Below, one piece after another: positions 52,700 through 64,000 of a DNA stretch of 64,000 nt. The stretch's first letter is position 1. Each line of letters begins with the position of its first letter. The position numbers were made by a program, and so were the translations under genes. The notes beneath the pieces are model-generated. The model saw nothing but the letters and a program-made list of their open reading frames with translations, had not been told where the DNA came from and did not search any database. Origin of the DNA: Peromyscus leucopus (lineage: Eukaryota > Chordata > Mammalia > Rodentia > Cricetidae); contig NC_051063.1 in the NCBI RefSeq assembly GCF_004664715.2, forward strand, positions 116,422,829 through 116,486,828, written 5' to 3'.

Positions 52700-54220
52700 T
52701 GGGTGGGGTAGAAGGAAAGGAAGGTGGCCAGAGGATGTTAGAGATAGGGCAGGGTAGGGACTGGAGGGGGGAGGACCTCTGCCCTTCACCGGCTTCGGCC
52801 AGACCCTGAAGCTGAGGACTCTGGCCAGATTGCTGAGTTTTGTAATGCCGGTGTGATTAAAATAGAACCTAGCCCGGGGCCAAGACAGGGTTGACCAAGA
52901 GGCTTAAGTCAACGGAGTGTAGACTTTCCCTTGTTTTCCTTCTCTTAATCCTTGGTCCAGTTGCTTGCATTTTTGTTGCCTGTGGAAAAACTTTACTTGC
53001 TAACGTCAGCCACTCGAATTGTTTGAGAACTTCTGTTCCGTTTCCCAACTCTACCTTTTTATCTTCTCGGTTTTGTTTGGTTTCCTGTGTGCCTATTTAC
53101 CAGATTTCAATTGTGGTGCATATTTGTAGGTTCAGTGTATCGTTTTTTGTGTTTTTCCTCTCTAGGTTTAAGTTGAATTGGGTGAGAGGGTAGAGAAGGT
53201 TACAGGACTCTCGATTGATCATATTGCTCAAGTTCTTTTGTTTTCAAAATGAAAAGCAAGAGATAGAGAAGGAGGAAGTGGCCAGCCCAAGATGAGCTGA
53301 TGGCAGTGGTCTGGGTTCCATGGGCTGATGGGAGAGTAGTCTTTGGAACCTTAGTTCCTCTATCAGTCTTCTTGCCTACAACTGCTAGGTAGCAGTCTTT
53401 AGGGAAGCCCCCTTCCTATCTTCTGAGAGCTGTTCTAGCTGCCTGGCTGTTGTTGGGAGGGTTCACGTCCCCTCTAAGCTAACTTGAGGATATAGTGATA
53501 GACCAGGAAGACTTGATGTGTCTTTTTGCCCAATTAGGCTTGTTCGTTTTCCACCCCATCTCACAGATCACAGATATTTGCATGCAGACTTTTTCCACTG
53601 AGTACGAGCAGTCTGAGGAAGCAAAGTGGTTGAAGAAGAAACCACGTCTGTTTCCAGATTCTACCTTAAAAACACTCAGGCTTCTGAGCTTGAAGGCACA
53701 CTTTGGTAGGGGTATTTCTTGGGAACTCAGGGGTGAAAGTGCTCTTTAATGTGAAATTAAGCTAGAAGAGCTAAGTGAGGAGGGGCTGACACCCTTTACA
53801 TTTCGTAGGCCTTTATAGCATTAAGAACTGACATTATATAATTAAGTAGTGTTTTTAAAGGCACCATTACATACTAACATCACCTTCCTAAATTTTTGCA
53901 AAGTTTGCCATTGTTAAAACATTAAAAATTTTACTAAATAGTCCATATCTTAGAGCTAAACAGTGAATCTGAGGATTTCTTTGATGGACATGATCAAAGT
54001 AGAACTTTTAATTGTGAAAAAAGTTAAAGGAACTTTCTGCAATCAGTGACAAATAGAGACTGTGGGGCTCTTTGGATTAATGAATTCATCCTGATACTGG
54101 GAAATGGATATTTAAAGAGTTGAATCACTTGTTAAATTTCATTGCCAGTTAGTGAGAATCAGCAAGAAATGGGTGCATGTTGCATGCCCCCAAGTTCAGT
54201 GTATGTTGAATGATATGAGA
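52700..54220. other. 5' flank of Ctsc, no gene recognised
   Basis: GC-rich sequence fades by about 52.8 kb. The open frames (up to 100 codons) show no recognisable product. No repeat recognised until the B1 at 54237. Confidence 0.5.
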
Positions 54221-54236
54221 TAAAATGAGTTTCTAA

Positions 54237-54401
54237 AGCTGGGCGGTGGTGGCGCACGCCTTTAATCCCAGCACTCGGGAGGCAGAGGCAGGCGGATCTC
54301 TGTGAGTTCGAGGCCAGCCTGGGCTACCAAGTGAGTTCCAGGAAAGGCACAAAGCTACGCAGAGAAACCCTGCCTCGAAAAACCAAAAAAAAAAAAAAAA
54401 A
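54237..54401 (+). repeat. B1 SINE, young cricetid type
   Basis: Consensus-like body with poly-A tail and a perfect 15-bp target duplication AAAATGAGTTTCTAA (54222-54236 and 54402-54416). Confidence 0.95.
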
Positions 54402-55042
54402 AAAATGAGTTTCTAAGCAGAGCACCCTTTGTCCCCAGACTTCCACAACCACAGGGAGGTGTCCAGAGGCAGCTCTGCCTAACATGGTTCTGAAAATGTA
54501 GTCCAGGGCCAGCAAACATCAGCATCTCCTTGGAATTTACTAGAAATGCCAGTCTATCTTATTCCTGCCCGATGGACCATGTTGAGGTGAGTTCCAACAA
54601 TGTGTTTTAGCAGTCTTCTAGAGGATATGAGCTCAATTTGAGGTTTAGGACACATCTTCAGGGATTCCCTAAGAGTCAAGCTTGGAGTCTGGCTGTGTTA
54701 CAGCTGTTTTAGATCTGCTATTGTCTTTGGGCTTTTAAAAAAAATTCCATAATGTGTACATGATTATATCTCCTATATCTATCTCACCGGGTTTAACAAT
54801 GACCAAGTGAATCATTAGCAGATATCTTCAGATATCAGACATTTATCATTGCATATATTTTAAAAACTATTTTCTTCTCGTTTTCATTTTTTATTAAATT
54901 TATGTATTTATTTTGTGTAGGGAGGATGTACACAGAGGTTGGAGTAAGTTCCATTCTTCCACCACATGCAGCCCAGGGCTCAAACTTACGTATTCAAGTT
55001 TGTGGCCAGCACCTTTACCCATGGAGCCATTCATCAGCCTAT

Positions 55043-55102
<60 letters not shown>
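55043..55102 (+). repeat. (AT)n microsatellite
   Basis: About 30 uninterrupted AT units. Confidence 0.95.
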
Positions 55103-55104
<2 letters not shown>

Positions 55105-55499
55105 CTATTAGACAACTTTTCCCTGTTCCTTCAACTTCAGAATCCTAAGTGTCCTAAATAATTCCTGTCACACAATTAATTCTCCACTTACTTGTTAAAA
55201 GAATAAATAATATGATGATATTTGGCATCATGATTCTATATTCCCTGACCTGTGAATAAACGTGAAATGCACTGTACTACAATTCACATCAAAATAAAAG
55301 ACCTTAGAGGGAGAGAGAACACTAGAAATATCAACTCCGGGTATGAGATTTGATATTATAAATACTTCTTTTTAGTTAGTGTGTTATATGTTTACCAAGG
55401 CCACATACCTACCGATTTAATAAATAATACCAAGTCAATAAACATACACTATCCTATTTAATAAGTATGGCATAAATCTATAAGGCAGCTATTATATTT

Positions 55500-55636
55500 T
55501 TTTTTCTGAGACAAGCTTTCTCTGTGTAACAGCCCTAACTGTCCTAGAACTAGATCTATGGATCAGGCTGGCCTCGAACTCACAGAGCTCCACCTGCCTC
55601 TACATCCTGAATGCTGCAATTCAAGGTGTGTGAATT
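55500..55636 (-). repeat. B1 SINE, older
   Basis: TTTCTGAGACAAGCTTTCTC to GCCTCGAACTCACAGAGCTC and the CACCTGGC end; minus-strand copy. Confidence 0.75.
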
Positions 55637-55737
55637 TCACCTGGCTTTCAACCTTATTCTTAGTAAAGCTGATGTTCAAAGGACTTACTTGAGACTAATG
55701 TCTATAAAAGAAAAAGTACAAAGGGAATTTTTTTTGT

Positions 55738-56610
55738 TTTTATTTTATTTATTTATTATCAAGAAATTTTCTATACATTTTACATACAGATTCCCCCTCT
55801 CATTCTTCCTCCTGCCCCCAGCCTTTGCTCCCAGCCCATCCCCATTTCTACCTCCTCCAAGGCAAGGCCTCCCATGGGGACTCAGCAGAGCCTGGTACAT
55901 TCAGTTGAGGCAGGTCCAAACCCCTCCCCCTGCATCAAGGCTGTGCAAGGTGTCCCACCACAGGTAATGGGCTCCAAAAAGCCTGCTCATGCACCGGGGA
56001 TGGATCCTGATTCCACTGCCAGGAGCCCCTTAAGCAGGCCAAGCTAAACAACTATCTGGCCCATGCAGAGGGCCTAATCCAGTCCCATGGAGGCTCCACA
56101 GCTATTGGTCTATAGTTCATGAATTCCCACTAGTTTGGTTTGGTTGTCTCTGTACATTTCCCCATTACGATCTTGATGCCCCTTGCTCATAACATCCCTC
56201 TTATCTCTCTTCGTCTGGACTCTCAGAGCTTGGCCTGATGCTTGGCTGTGGATCTCTGCATCTGCTTCCATCAGTGACTGGATGAAGGCTGTATGATGAC
56301 AGTTAGGGTATTCACCAATCTGATTACTGGAGTAAGCCAGTTCAGGCACCCTCTCCACTATTGCTAGTAGGCTAAGGTGGGGTCATTCTTGTGGATTCCT
56401 GGGAACTTCCCTAGTACCCTGTTTCCCCCTATTCCCATTATGACTTCATTTATCATGGTATCTCTTTCCTTGCTCTCCCACTCTGTCCCTGTTCTAGCTC
56501 AATCATCCTGTTCCCTTGTGTTCTCATCCCCCATCCCCTACCCTCCATTTCCTCCCCTCACCCCCAGTTTGCTCATAGAGATCTCATCTATTCCCCCTTA
56601 TCGACAGAGG
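55738..56610 (-). mobile_element. L1 3' end, 5'-truncated
   Basis: The T-rich left end is the poly-A tail; CTCAGCAGAGCCTGGTACAT and GTTCAGGCACCCTCTCCACT match the other two copies of this L1 region in reverse. The 5' end near 56610 is approximate. Confidence 0.75.
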
Positions 56611-57171
56611 CCAACAAGGCAGGTGAAGAAGAAGGGACAGAGAATTTGGAAAAAGAAGCCTCAAAAAGAGGTCTGAGATAATCATAGCTAGCCCAGCAAG
56701 GAGTTTGGGTACCGCAGCTGCCAATAGATAAGTACAGCTAGGTCGGAAAGGGCCAATCCCTGGCCTAGAAGCTGCACTTTCAGTGGCCTACCTGATTAGG
56801 ATGCTGAGGTGGATCCTGGAGTCTTGCTGTGAATATTACCATAGCAGGAGCTTTTGGAAGGAAAAGGGCTTAGTGTGGCCCCTCTGGTGACCATGGTGAG
56901 TGGGGAGACTTATGTTGCAAATTATCTTCAGCAAGCCAAAACTCTCCTCAGCCTGATGCATTCCTGTGGTTCATTCTAATGATGTGATTGACTTTTCTAC
57001 CAGACTTCATGCTCTTCCACTGTAGGACTGTATTAATTGTGTACATCAAGCTTTATCACAGAGCTCAGTCAATCTCTCCTCCCCCCCCACCCCGTCCCCG
57101 TTCATATCCTCAACAAAATGGATGAAAGCAAGGAAGGCAGGGAGAGAAGCCAGAAAAGAGGCAGAAGGAAT

Positions 57172-57173
<2 letters not shown>

Positions 57174-57232
<59 letters not shown>
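57174..57232 (+). repeat. (GA)n microsatellite
   Basis: About 28 GA units, at the A-rich end of the B1-like copy that follows. Confidence 0.95.
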
Positions 57233-57236
<4 letters not shown>

Positions 57237-57365
57237 CACTATGTACCCTTGGGTGGCTGGAACTCAAACTCACTGTGAAAACCAGGTAACCCTCTATTCA
57301 TAGAGATTTGCCTGCCTCTGCTTCCCAAGTTCTGGTATCAAACCGGTGTCACCATGCTCAGCTTC
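57233..57365 (-). repeat. Old B1-like SINE
   Basis: TCTCACTATGTACCCTTGGG and TTGCCTGCCTCTGCTTCCC on the plus strand identify an antisense B1. Confidence 0.6.
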
Positions 57366-57369
57366 ATGA

Positions 57370-60300
57370 AGGTTATAAAGACTCCAAGATAAAGCTTATT
57401 CTACTATGAATGAAAAGTGTTTTTGAAAGAAAAAAAAAACCTATTTATTAACAATAATGGCAATAACACGAAATAGAACTGGACTTGTAGGGTAGGGATC
57501 CCACAAGAATCAACTCCTAGAATGTCTTTGCTGGAGGCCAGAAGAGAGTTCTGGTTTCTGTGTCTTCATTATCTCCTCTAGCTCTGCTGCCTAGAGGCTG
57601 CACGTAGCTACCTGACTACGTGACTACTGGCTGCAATCTAGAAAAGGCACCTGAACACTTGGTTGGGCCAACTGGACTGACCAGCTCATCCCCCTCCCCA
57701 TGCCTCACCCAAGTTTCTCTCATAAACGCTTGAAAAGCCCCCAAACTAGCAGCTCAAAAATACTCCATTTTCTGGGGACCACACAATTTTCCATCTACCT
57801 CCTTTGCTCCCACCTGTGAATCTATACTAAACTTCGCTCTCAATCCCATCATCTGTGGTTCATGAATTTCATTCTTCAAATTGTTGAGACAAACACCTGA
57901 AAATGACTGGCTCAGGGCAGCTTTTGTGGTGCTGGAGTTTTTAGAAACCTGGCCCCACCTGCCCCTTCATCCCCTGGAGCTAAGATCCCCTCAAATGCTG
58001 AGAGAAGCCATGTAGTTTTCAAGGCCATTGCAGTAACCTCCTATAAGTAACAATACAATGAAGGTGACAGGTGACATACTTTTTTCAAAACCAGTCATGT
58101 GTCTCTTCACAGCAGAGATACACTCTGAGACATTTGCCACTGAGGTTGGCAAACATTATAGAGAATTCTCATAAAACCCAGATCATCTAGGCCAATGACT
58201 CTGAAATGTCTTTTGCTACGAAGAAGAGACATGGTAGATACAAGGTGGCTTAGGCTGTTGCACTGTTAACATGATTAATATATTATGTTACAGTAATTCT
58301 TGATTTCTAATAATTAGAAGGATGACTCTATAAAATAATAACTAAAGATGGCTTGCAGCGTGTTGATCACACCGTTACAGATCTAGAGTGGCAGCCCTTG
58401 ACAGACTGAGACAAAAGGATCATCAGATCATAGCCACCTTGGGCTGCAAGTTACACTTCATCTCAAAAAGCAAAAAAGATAAACATTTACTATAACTACT
58501 AAATAGCATGTGTGGTATGGTTCATAATCCATGTTTTTGCATGATTGGCAGCAGTGTGTATTTCTTTTATACCCCATAAATACAGGAATAATGTACTCTA
58601 AGAACATCTTAGCTAGAATAACTTTCTACCTGACATCCTGTCAGGGACAGCTGTCTCAAAACTATGTGGCCTTGCTCACAAGAGAGCAGTGATGAGCAAT
58701 CAGAGAGTGGTTATATGACCACAACATGAATCTAAGAATGGAAGACCACTGAAAGCACACTGCCTGCCTGTTAGCTGTGAGTCACTGTCTTCATTTTTAA
58801 TATCAAGTATGGGAATACTCTAGTTTTATTCAGATAATGAATAAAAAATAATAGAATATCCTAAAATTTGATGGAATCCTGAGCTTATGACATTAGAAAG
58901 AGAATTATTTTTCATACTTTAATAGCTTACTGGCATGTATATAATATAGCCATCTTTTCTGTCAACCTGAGGGTAATCTCCCAGATTTTACTACTTCTGT
59001 GGATAGATAAGGAAACAGGAGGTTAGAAAGGTAAGTGGTTTTTCTGTGGGTTCACTGATGGCAACTGTAAACCTAACAACCAAGGGAAGATCAGTTTTTA
59101 AATTTGAATGGTAGAATGGAGCTAAGAAAGCAAGCGAGACTTCTCTAATGATGAATGCAGTCAGATACAAAAGGGAGCGAAACAGGTTTTACAAGTGAAC
59201 TGTCCAGACTGGAAGCAGCTGAGCTGTGAATTGCTCAGCTAATCTCTACTCTATGATCCCAATTCCCACTTCACTAGCTACTTGCATTGCATCAGCCCAG
59301 GATTTTGAAACAACAATTTAGAGAAGCATTTATTCCACCAAAAGCAAACTTTCCCTGTGGGCCACAGAATAGGAATAGCCCTCTGGAGCAAACTTAAAGT
59401 CTGTAGCCTTCTTGGCTCAGCATTTACCAATGCTCTTTGTCCAATGTACCATCATTACTTCTTGCTGTTCCCCATGGTAACTGTCTTCTATTTTCACGTT
59501 CTTTCCCTTAGGCACAAGACAGAAGCCTAAGGGTCTCTCATGATGTTCCCAGCTCCTGTCCCTCCCTGCCGCTTCCTCATTTGATCAGCAATGTGTCTTA
59601 GGAACCCTTATTGCTGAGCTTTTTTTCCTTTATCAAGTAACCCCCCTGTTAAACACACCTACTTTTTTTTTTTTTTTAATCATTTTGGGCAAAATCCTAT
59701 GAACCGTGTGTGACTGGCCTCACTCACTCATTGGTCTTCTGATTGCTGACTGTCCTAGAAACATTTGACCATTAAGCTGTCCAGATTCCTCTTCTCTTTA
59801 TTACCTTTGTGTCTTTCTAACCTCCCTACCTGAAATACTTCAGTATTTTTTTAATGACTGCTCATTTGCACCACTTGGGAAATTCTTTCTTCTAAATCCG
59901 TTACCTCCTCAGAAGCTCCTCCCAAATGGCAGCGCTTAAAGAGTACTGCTGGTCAACTTTATTACTTTATTTGCAAATATTTCTTAAAGCCATGTGTAAT
60001 TAATCTTTCTGCTCTCCTGGAACAGAAGCGCTAAGCTAACCGAGGCTTGGTTGTCTCATCAAAAAGAGATTTTCAATAAGTATTATTAAATGTTGACTTA
60101 CAATGCCCTACTTTACTCTCTAGCTTTAAGAATCAGGTTTATCAGGAGCAGATATTCACTGGATTTATACTTGCATTAAGGGGTGATGGATTTGGTGTGT
60201 CTTACACTGTACTGTTCATTTTCAGACACATTCATCCAGCATAAGAGAGAAGTTGTAAAAGTTGACCCCGAACTACTTAACAAATACTTGACCTGAGTGA

Positions 60301-60690
60301 AATAACTTAAAAACACATATTGGGCAACAGGAAGCCTAAACTGTGTGTCATCGTTTTATTTTCAAAGCTTTGCAGTTTAGGTTGACTTCCTTTTTTGTTA
60401 TAGGCCATGCCAGGAGGAAAAGATAAATTCAACAGAGTGAGTTCTGAAACAACAGGACTACATCTTGCCAAGAGGAGATCAAACCAAGCCAGCAGCTGGT
60501 CTACGGTGGCAGGAGTGAAGGTCAAGACTATCAAGTTCTCCAAGCTGAGAAAGGTCTTCCCTTTTCAGAATCAGATACCTTCCTCAATTACTGACAGGGT
60601 GAATTTAAACATTTAATGTGCATAATAATTTAAATGACAGAGAGAATTATGTGTTCCTCCTCCATATCCTCAAGGTGAATGAATCCATAG
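57370..60690. other. Intergenic, repeat-poor
   Basis: One B1-like degraded piece (about 58345-58475) is visible. A 69-codon plus-strand frame at 60407-60616 is described under rejected items. No gene is supported. Confidence 0.45.
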
Positions 60691-60691
60691 G

Positions 60692-60692
60692 C

Positions 60693-60743
<51 letters not shown>
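60692..60743 (+). repeat. (GATA)n microsatellite
   Basis: About 12-13 uninterrupted GATA units. Confidence 0.95.
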
Positions 60744-60771
60744 CACTAAAGATTATGAAGTCTAACAAAAG

Positions 60772-61068
60772 GGTCGGGGAGGTGGCTTAGTCAGCAAAGT
60801 GTTTACCATGTGAGCATGAGTTCCTGAGTTCTACCCCACACTCCTCCCCATGTAGAAAGGCAGCAGCAGTGGTACCTGCTGTTATTATAGCCCTGGACAA
60901 CAGATACAGATGGGAAGATCCCTGGGGTGCTTTGGCTAGTCAGCCTAGCCAAATGGGTGAGCTTCAGGTTCAGTGAGAGACCTTGAGATCTTAAATAAAT
61001 TATTATGTGAAATATTTAGAACAACACTGCCATTGATTATATACTGGAAATAATATTGTTTTGATGAT

Positions 61069-61100
<32 letters not shown>

Positions 61101-61115
61101 ATACACACACACACC
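60772..61115 (+). repeat. B4-type SINE with (CA)n tail
   Basis: GGAGGTGGCTTAGTCAGCAAAG, a B1-like middle with GTTCAGTGAGAGACC, and a CA-repeat at about 61070-61115. Confidence 0.65.
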
Positions 61116-61559
61116 AATGTTTCGGAGTTATGCTCATTAAATGGTTACATGCTCAACACATTGCTTCTCAATCTTATTTCCATTCTTTTATTATTAATAA
61201 ATTAATAATTAATTAATGTTTCCTCGCCTGATCAGTCTCTCCTTGCTCCCTCCTCCCCTCCCAGCCCCTCCTCCACACTCTCCTCCTCTTCCCCCATTAT
61301 TGTCATTCTTAATAGAATATCTTCATTATTGAAATTACATTACAGAGATCTTATCACTTCAAGCAGTTTAACTAACTTACAGAATATAGTTGCACAGTGC
61401 TACATATCTATAATAAATCTACTTAACAATTTTCTTATTAATGGACAATTGAGTTATCTTCAAGTATTTTAGCATAATCATTCTTCACCACTGTATGCAA
61501 TGTCATAATAAAAATTCTTGAACATGTATATGCCCTAAACATACTTTAAAAAAAAACAA

Positions 61560-61756
61560 TTCTTAAAAAATACTTTTTTATATTTATGTATATGTGTGTG
61601 TGCACATGTGTGCACCTGCCAAGGCATGCATGTGGAGGTCAGAGGACAACTTGGAGGAGTCATTTCTCTCCTACCACATGGGTTACAGGAAGTAACCACA
61701 GGACATGAGGCTTGCTAACAAAAGCCTTGCCTGCTAAGTCATCCTGTCAGCCCAAG
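61560..61756 (-). repeat. B4/ID-related SINE
   Basis: GTGGAGGTCAGAGGACAACTT, CTCTCCTACCACATGGGTTAC and TGCCTGCTAAGTCATCCTGT read as an antisense SINE. Confidence 0.65.
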
Positions 61757-62355
61757 GTACTTTTATTTCTATAGAAAAGCAACAGACTAATTGATAAAAA
61801 TCAGCATTGATCTCTACCCAGAACAACCCTAGCAAGTCCCGCTGCCTCCAGGGGTTCAGAAGCTTCTAGCATCCTTACCAAGCTCCCTGCTGAAAACCTC
61901 ATTTTTCTGAGTTGGTTTAAATGTAAACATTTCAGATTTTTAAAAATGCTTTGAAATATTTCTGATACATATTTATTTAACTTTAACCGTGTATTTCCAC
62001 ATTTCGCCTTGCATTTCACCTAAGGTCTTTTTTTTTTTTTATATGTGATGTGATGCAGGGGTTCACTTATATGTTGACTAGCTGGTGCTTCTGGCACTTT
62101 GTTAAAAATCCTCACTGTACTTCTAAATTTCATCACCAAATTTAAATATATTTAGTTCCTCAGTACACAGGAAGTATTTAACCTTGTTTTGTTTTACTGT
62201 TCAAATGAAAAGTAAGTACATTCAATATTTTTATAATTTTTCCAGACATTTCCATCTTTGTGAACTTTAGGATCTCTCTACTTTTTTTTTTCTCAAAATA
62301 ATTAACATGTTCAAAATTGCACATATTTGACCAATCTTTTGTTGTGAATTTATGC
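61757..62355. other. Intergenic, no feature recognised
   Basis: AT-rich sequence with T-runs; nothing identified. Confidence 0.5.
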
Positions 62356-62356
62356 A

Positions 62357-62715
62357 TGCATGGGAAATCCCCAGCTGGCTGGGCCAAGGTATCCCACTCA
62401 TGCAGGGAACCATGCTGGCATGCTGGGCAGATACGGGGGGGGGGGCACCCACACATTCGGGCAAAGCACCAGGGTGGTGGGTGGGAATCCACAACCCAGA
62501 TGCTGCATCCATGTAGAAATGGTTTATTATACTAGAAAGATGAAGAGAAGATAGGAAAGAAGGAGAGAAAAGAGAGAGAGAGGGAGAGGGGGGTCGAGGG
62601 GTGCACACCTCATGGGAGTGGAGAGAGAGAAAGGAAGGGGCAGAGTTTTTCCTTAAAAAGAGGCTTTTACATCAGGATACAGGGCGGCACCAAGGGGCGG
62701 GTCAAAATATTAACA
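62357..62715 (-). mobile_element. LTR-like element
   Basis: On the minus strand it runs from TGTTAATATTTTGACCC to TTTCCCATGCA, with CT-rich tracts and TATAATAAACCATTTC (an AATAAA) in the second half, an LTR-like arrangement. It contains an 11-G run. No clean target duplication was found, so the ends are uncertain. Confidence 0.55.
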
Positions 62716-63101
62716 CCTTTCTCTCTCTTTTTTTTTCTTAATGAAGCATTCAGTGAAACTAATTTTAAAATATTTCAGAAAAAAAACATTCTTGGATAGA
62801 TCTACTTCCAATTATTTTGCTGGTTTTTAATAAACTAAGGCCACCTTTTATTCATAGTGATGTTTTTCTTTTTACTGTATTTGTCTTGTTTTACTGTTAT
62901 TTTTTTCTTATTTGTTCATAGGATATTTTAGTAATAAGGACATATTAGGGTCTACATTTTTTTTTTGAGAAAAACTTCATCCCTTAGTTAAAACATGAGG
63001 TGCTATTTTTTGTAATTTTAAGAATATATGGCATCTGTTTCTTCTATATGTTATTTAAGAGTCTTTGTTTTTTATTTTATGAAGTTATTTATGGTGTAAC
63101 C

Positions 63102-63389
63102 TGTAGTGGGTAGCTGTTTCAGCTTTGATCTGGAAGTTCTACCCCCAATGAAGCTTTAGTAACTGTCATGCCTACAAGGCGGGGCTGAGACAGGAGCCTT
63201 TAAGACCCTCGATCTGATGTGCCGCTTCTTGGATCCTGGACGCTGGAGGTGAATTGAGCAGAGTTTTCCAGAGAACACCGCCGGACTGTGACACACCTTT
63301 CCCAGACCCTGTAACCTATCCCTTTACTTGTAAGTTACCCCACAAAATAAACCTCCTTTTTAACTACGTGGAGTTGCCTTAATACTACA
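63102..63389 (+). mobile_element. Solo LTR, rodent ERV type
   Basis: 288 bp with inverted ends TGTAGT...ACTACA, a GCCTTTAAGACCC region, and AAAATAAACCTCC shortly before the end. The arrangement (promoter-like middle, AATAAA, short U5) is LTR-like and resembles a common mouse ERV LTR from memory. No clear target duplication. Confidence 0.65.
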
Positions 63390-63576
63390 ACCAATAGTAA
63401 TATTTTTTTATTAAACCAGACTGCTTTGGAATGATATACTATAAAGTATCATTTTACATTTTGCTAATACTTTCTTGGTGGTCAAATTGATTTACCAGTT
63501 TATAAGATAAACTTATAAAAAAGTTATATTTTTCTTTTCAAATTAATGCACTACACAGTGAGTGTGTTGTCTTTCT

Positions 63577-63609
63577 ACAACTTTGTTTGTTTGTTTGTTT
63601 GTTTGTTTG
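63577..63609 (+). repeat. (TTTG)n microsatellite
   Basis: About eight TTTG units. Confidence 0.9.
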
Positions 63610-64000
63610 GTCAGTAGAGCTTTAGAATGTGATTGAAATATTTCAGTGTAATTTCAAATCAACTTTAGAGTCTATCAAATTATTTTTAATTCATTTAGTT
63701 GCTATGCCATTTGCTATATTTATCTATTTTATTCTTTAAATCCAAGAGAGTTTTTAATATGGTGGCCAAGAAAAGTAAACTGCAGCATTGTAAAAATTAA
63801 GAGGAACAACTGACGGGCAGTTTAAGTCAGCCTTGGATGTTCTTTTCCCCTTTCTATACTCATAAATATTGCGCATTTTTAAAAACATGGTATTATCTTT
63901 TGCCTCTGGGCTTTTTCCTTCTCTTACTTCTGTAATCTTACTTTCACTCTTACTCTGTGGTTGGCTGTGTAGCTGGGTGGCTGGTCCCTGGAGTCCTTCT

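Noticed and set aside
54900..55161. Frames with long Ile-Tyr repeats
   Set aside because: Translation of the (AT)n tract.
60407..60616. 69-codon plus-strand frame beginning MPGGKDKFNRV, preceded by a splice-acceptor-like TTTTTTGTTATAG
   Set aside because: No family resemblance that I can name and no conserved motif. Lys/Arg-rich short frames of this size occur by chance. It could be an exon of a non-coding RNA, but nothing supports it.
53000..64000. Exons of the expected neighbour Grm5
   Set aside because: No frame resembles a metabotropic glutamate receptor; the gene is expected much further away.

Overview
The window is rodent nuclear DNA. The young B1 SINEs have the form typical of Cricetidae (hamsters, voles, deer mice), and the rest of the repeat set (B2/B3- and B4-type SINEs, rodent L1, a URR1-like hAT element, a mys/MYSERV-type retroelement) is muroid. 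I cannot name the species. One protein-coding gene is supported: a complete, intact cathepsin C gene (Ctsc, dipeptidyl peptidase I) on the minus strand.

Ctsc layout: the start codon is at 52443 and the stop ends at 17878. Seven coding exons (172, 152, 167, 156, 116, 132 and 503 nt) join through GT-AG introns with consistent phases into one 465-codon reading frame. The signal peptide, exclusion domain, activation peptide, heavy chain with catalytic Cys260, and light chain with His407 and Asn429 can all be placed. Upstream lies a GC-rich promoter with GC boxes and a TATA-like site. Downstream, an AATAAA on the minus strand at 17498-17503 gives a 3'UTR of about 0.4 kb. An 85-bp extra exon in intron 2 (44496-44580) matches, from memory, the peptide of the short human CTSC isoforms and would make a truncated product of 137 residues.

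Flanks: 1-17.4 kb (3' side) and 52.6-64 kb (5' side) hold no recognisable gene. In other mammals Ctsc lies between Rab38 and Grm5, and neither is seen here. The 3' flank holds a twin-primed L1 (5.4-6.3 kb), a decayed L1 with 5'UTR, ORF1 and part of ORF2 (10.2-13.25 kb) and two L1 3' ends (13.7-15.2 kb). The 5' flank holds B1 and B4 SINEs, a minus-strand L1 end and two LTRs near the right edge.

The most unusual element is a 1147-bp LTR retroelement in intron 5 (23821-24967). It has two 343-bp LTRs differing at one base and a 6-bp target duplication. Its primer-binding site does not stop after 18 nt but continues as a copy of essentially the whole tRNA-Lys(CTT) primer, with a base change exactly opposite methylated A58, and then joins a 3' internal remnant directly. 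This looks like a fossil of a failed second strand transfer during reverse transcription.
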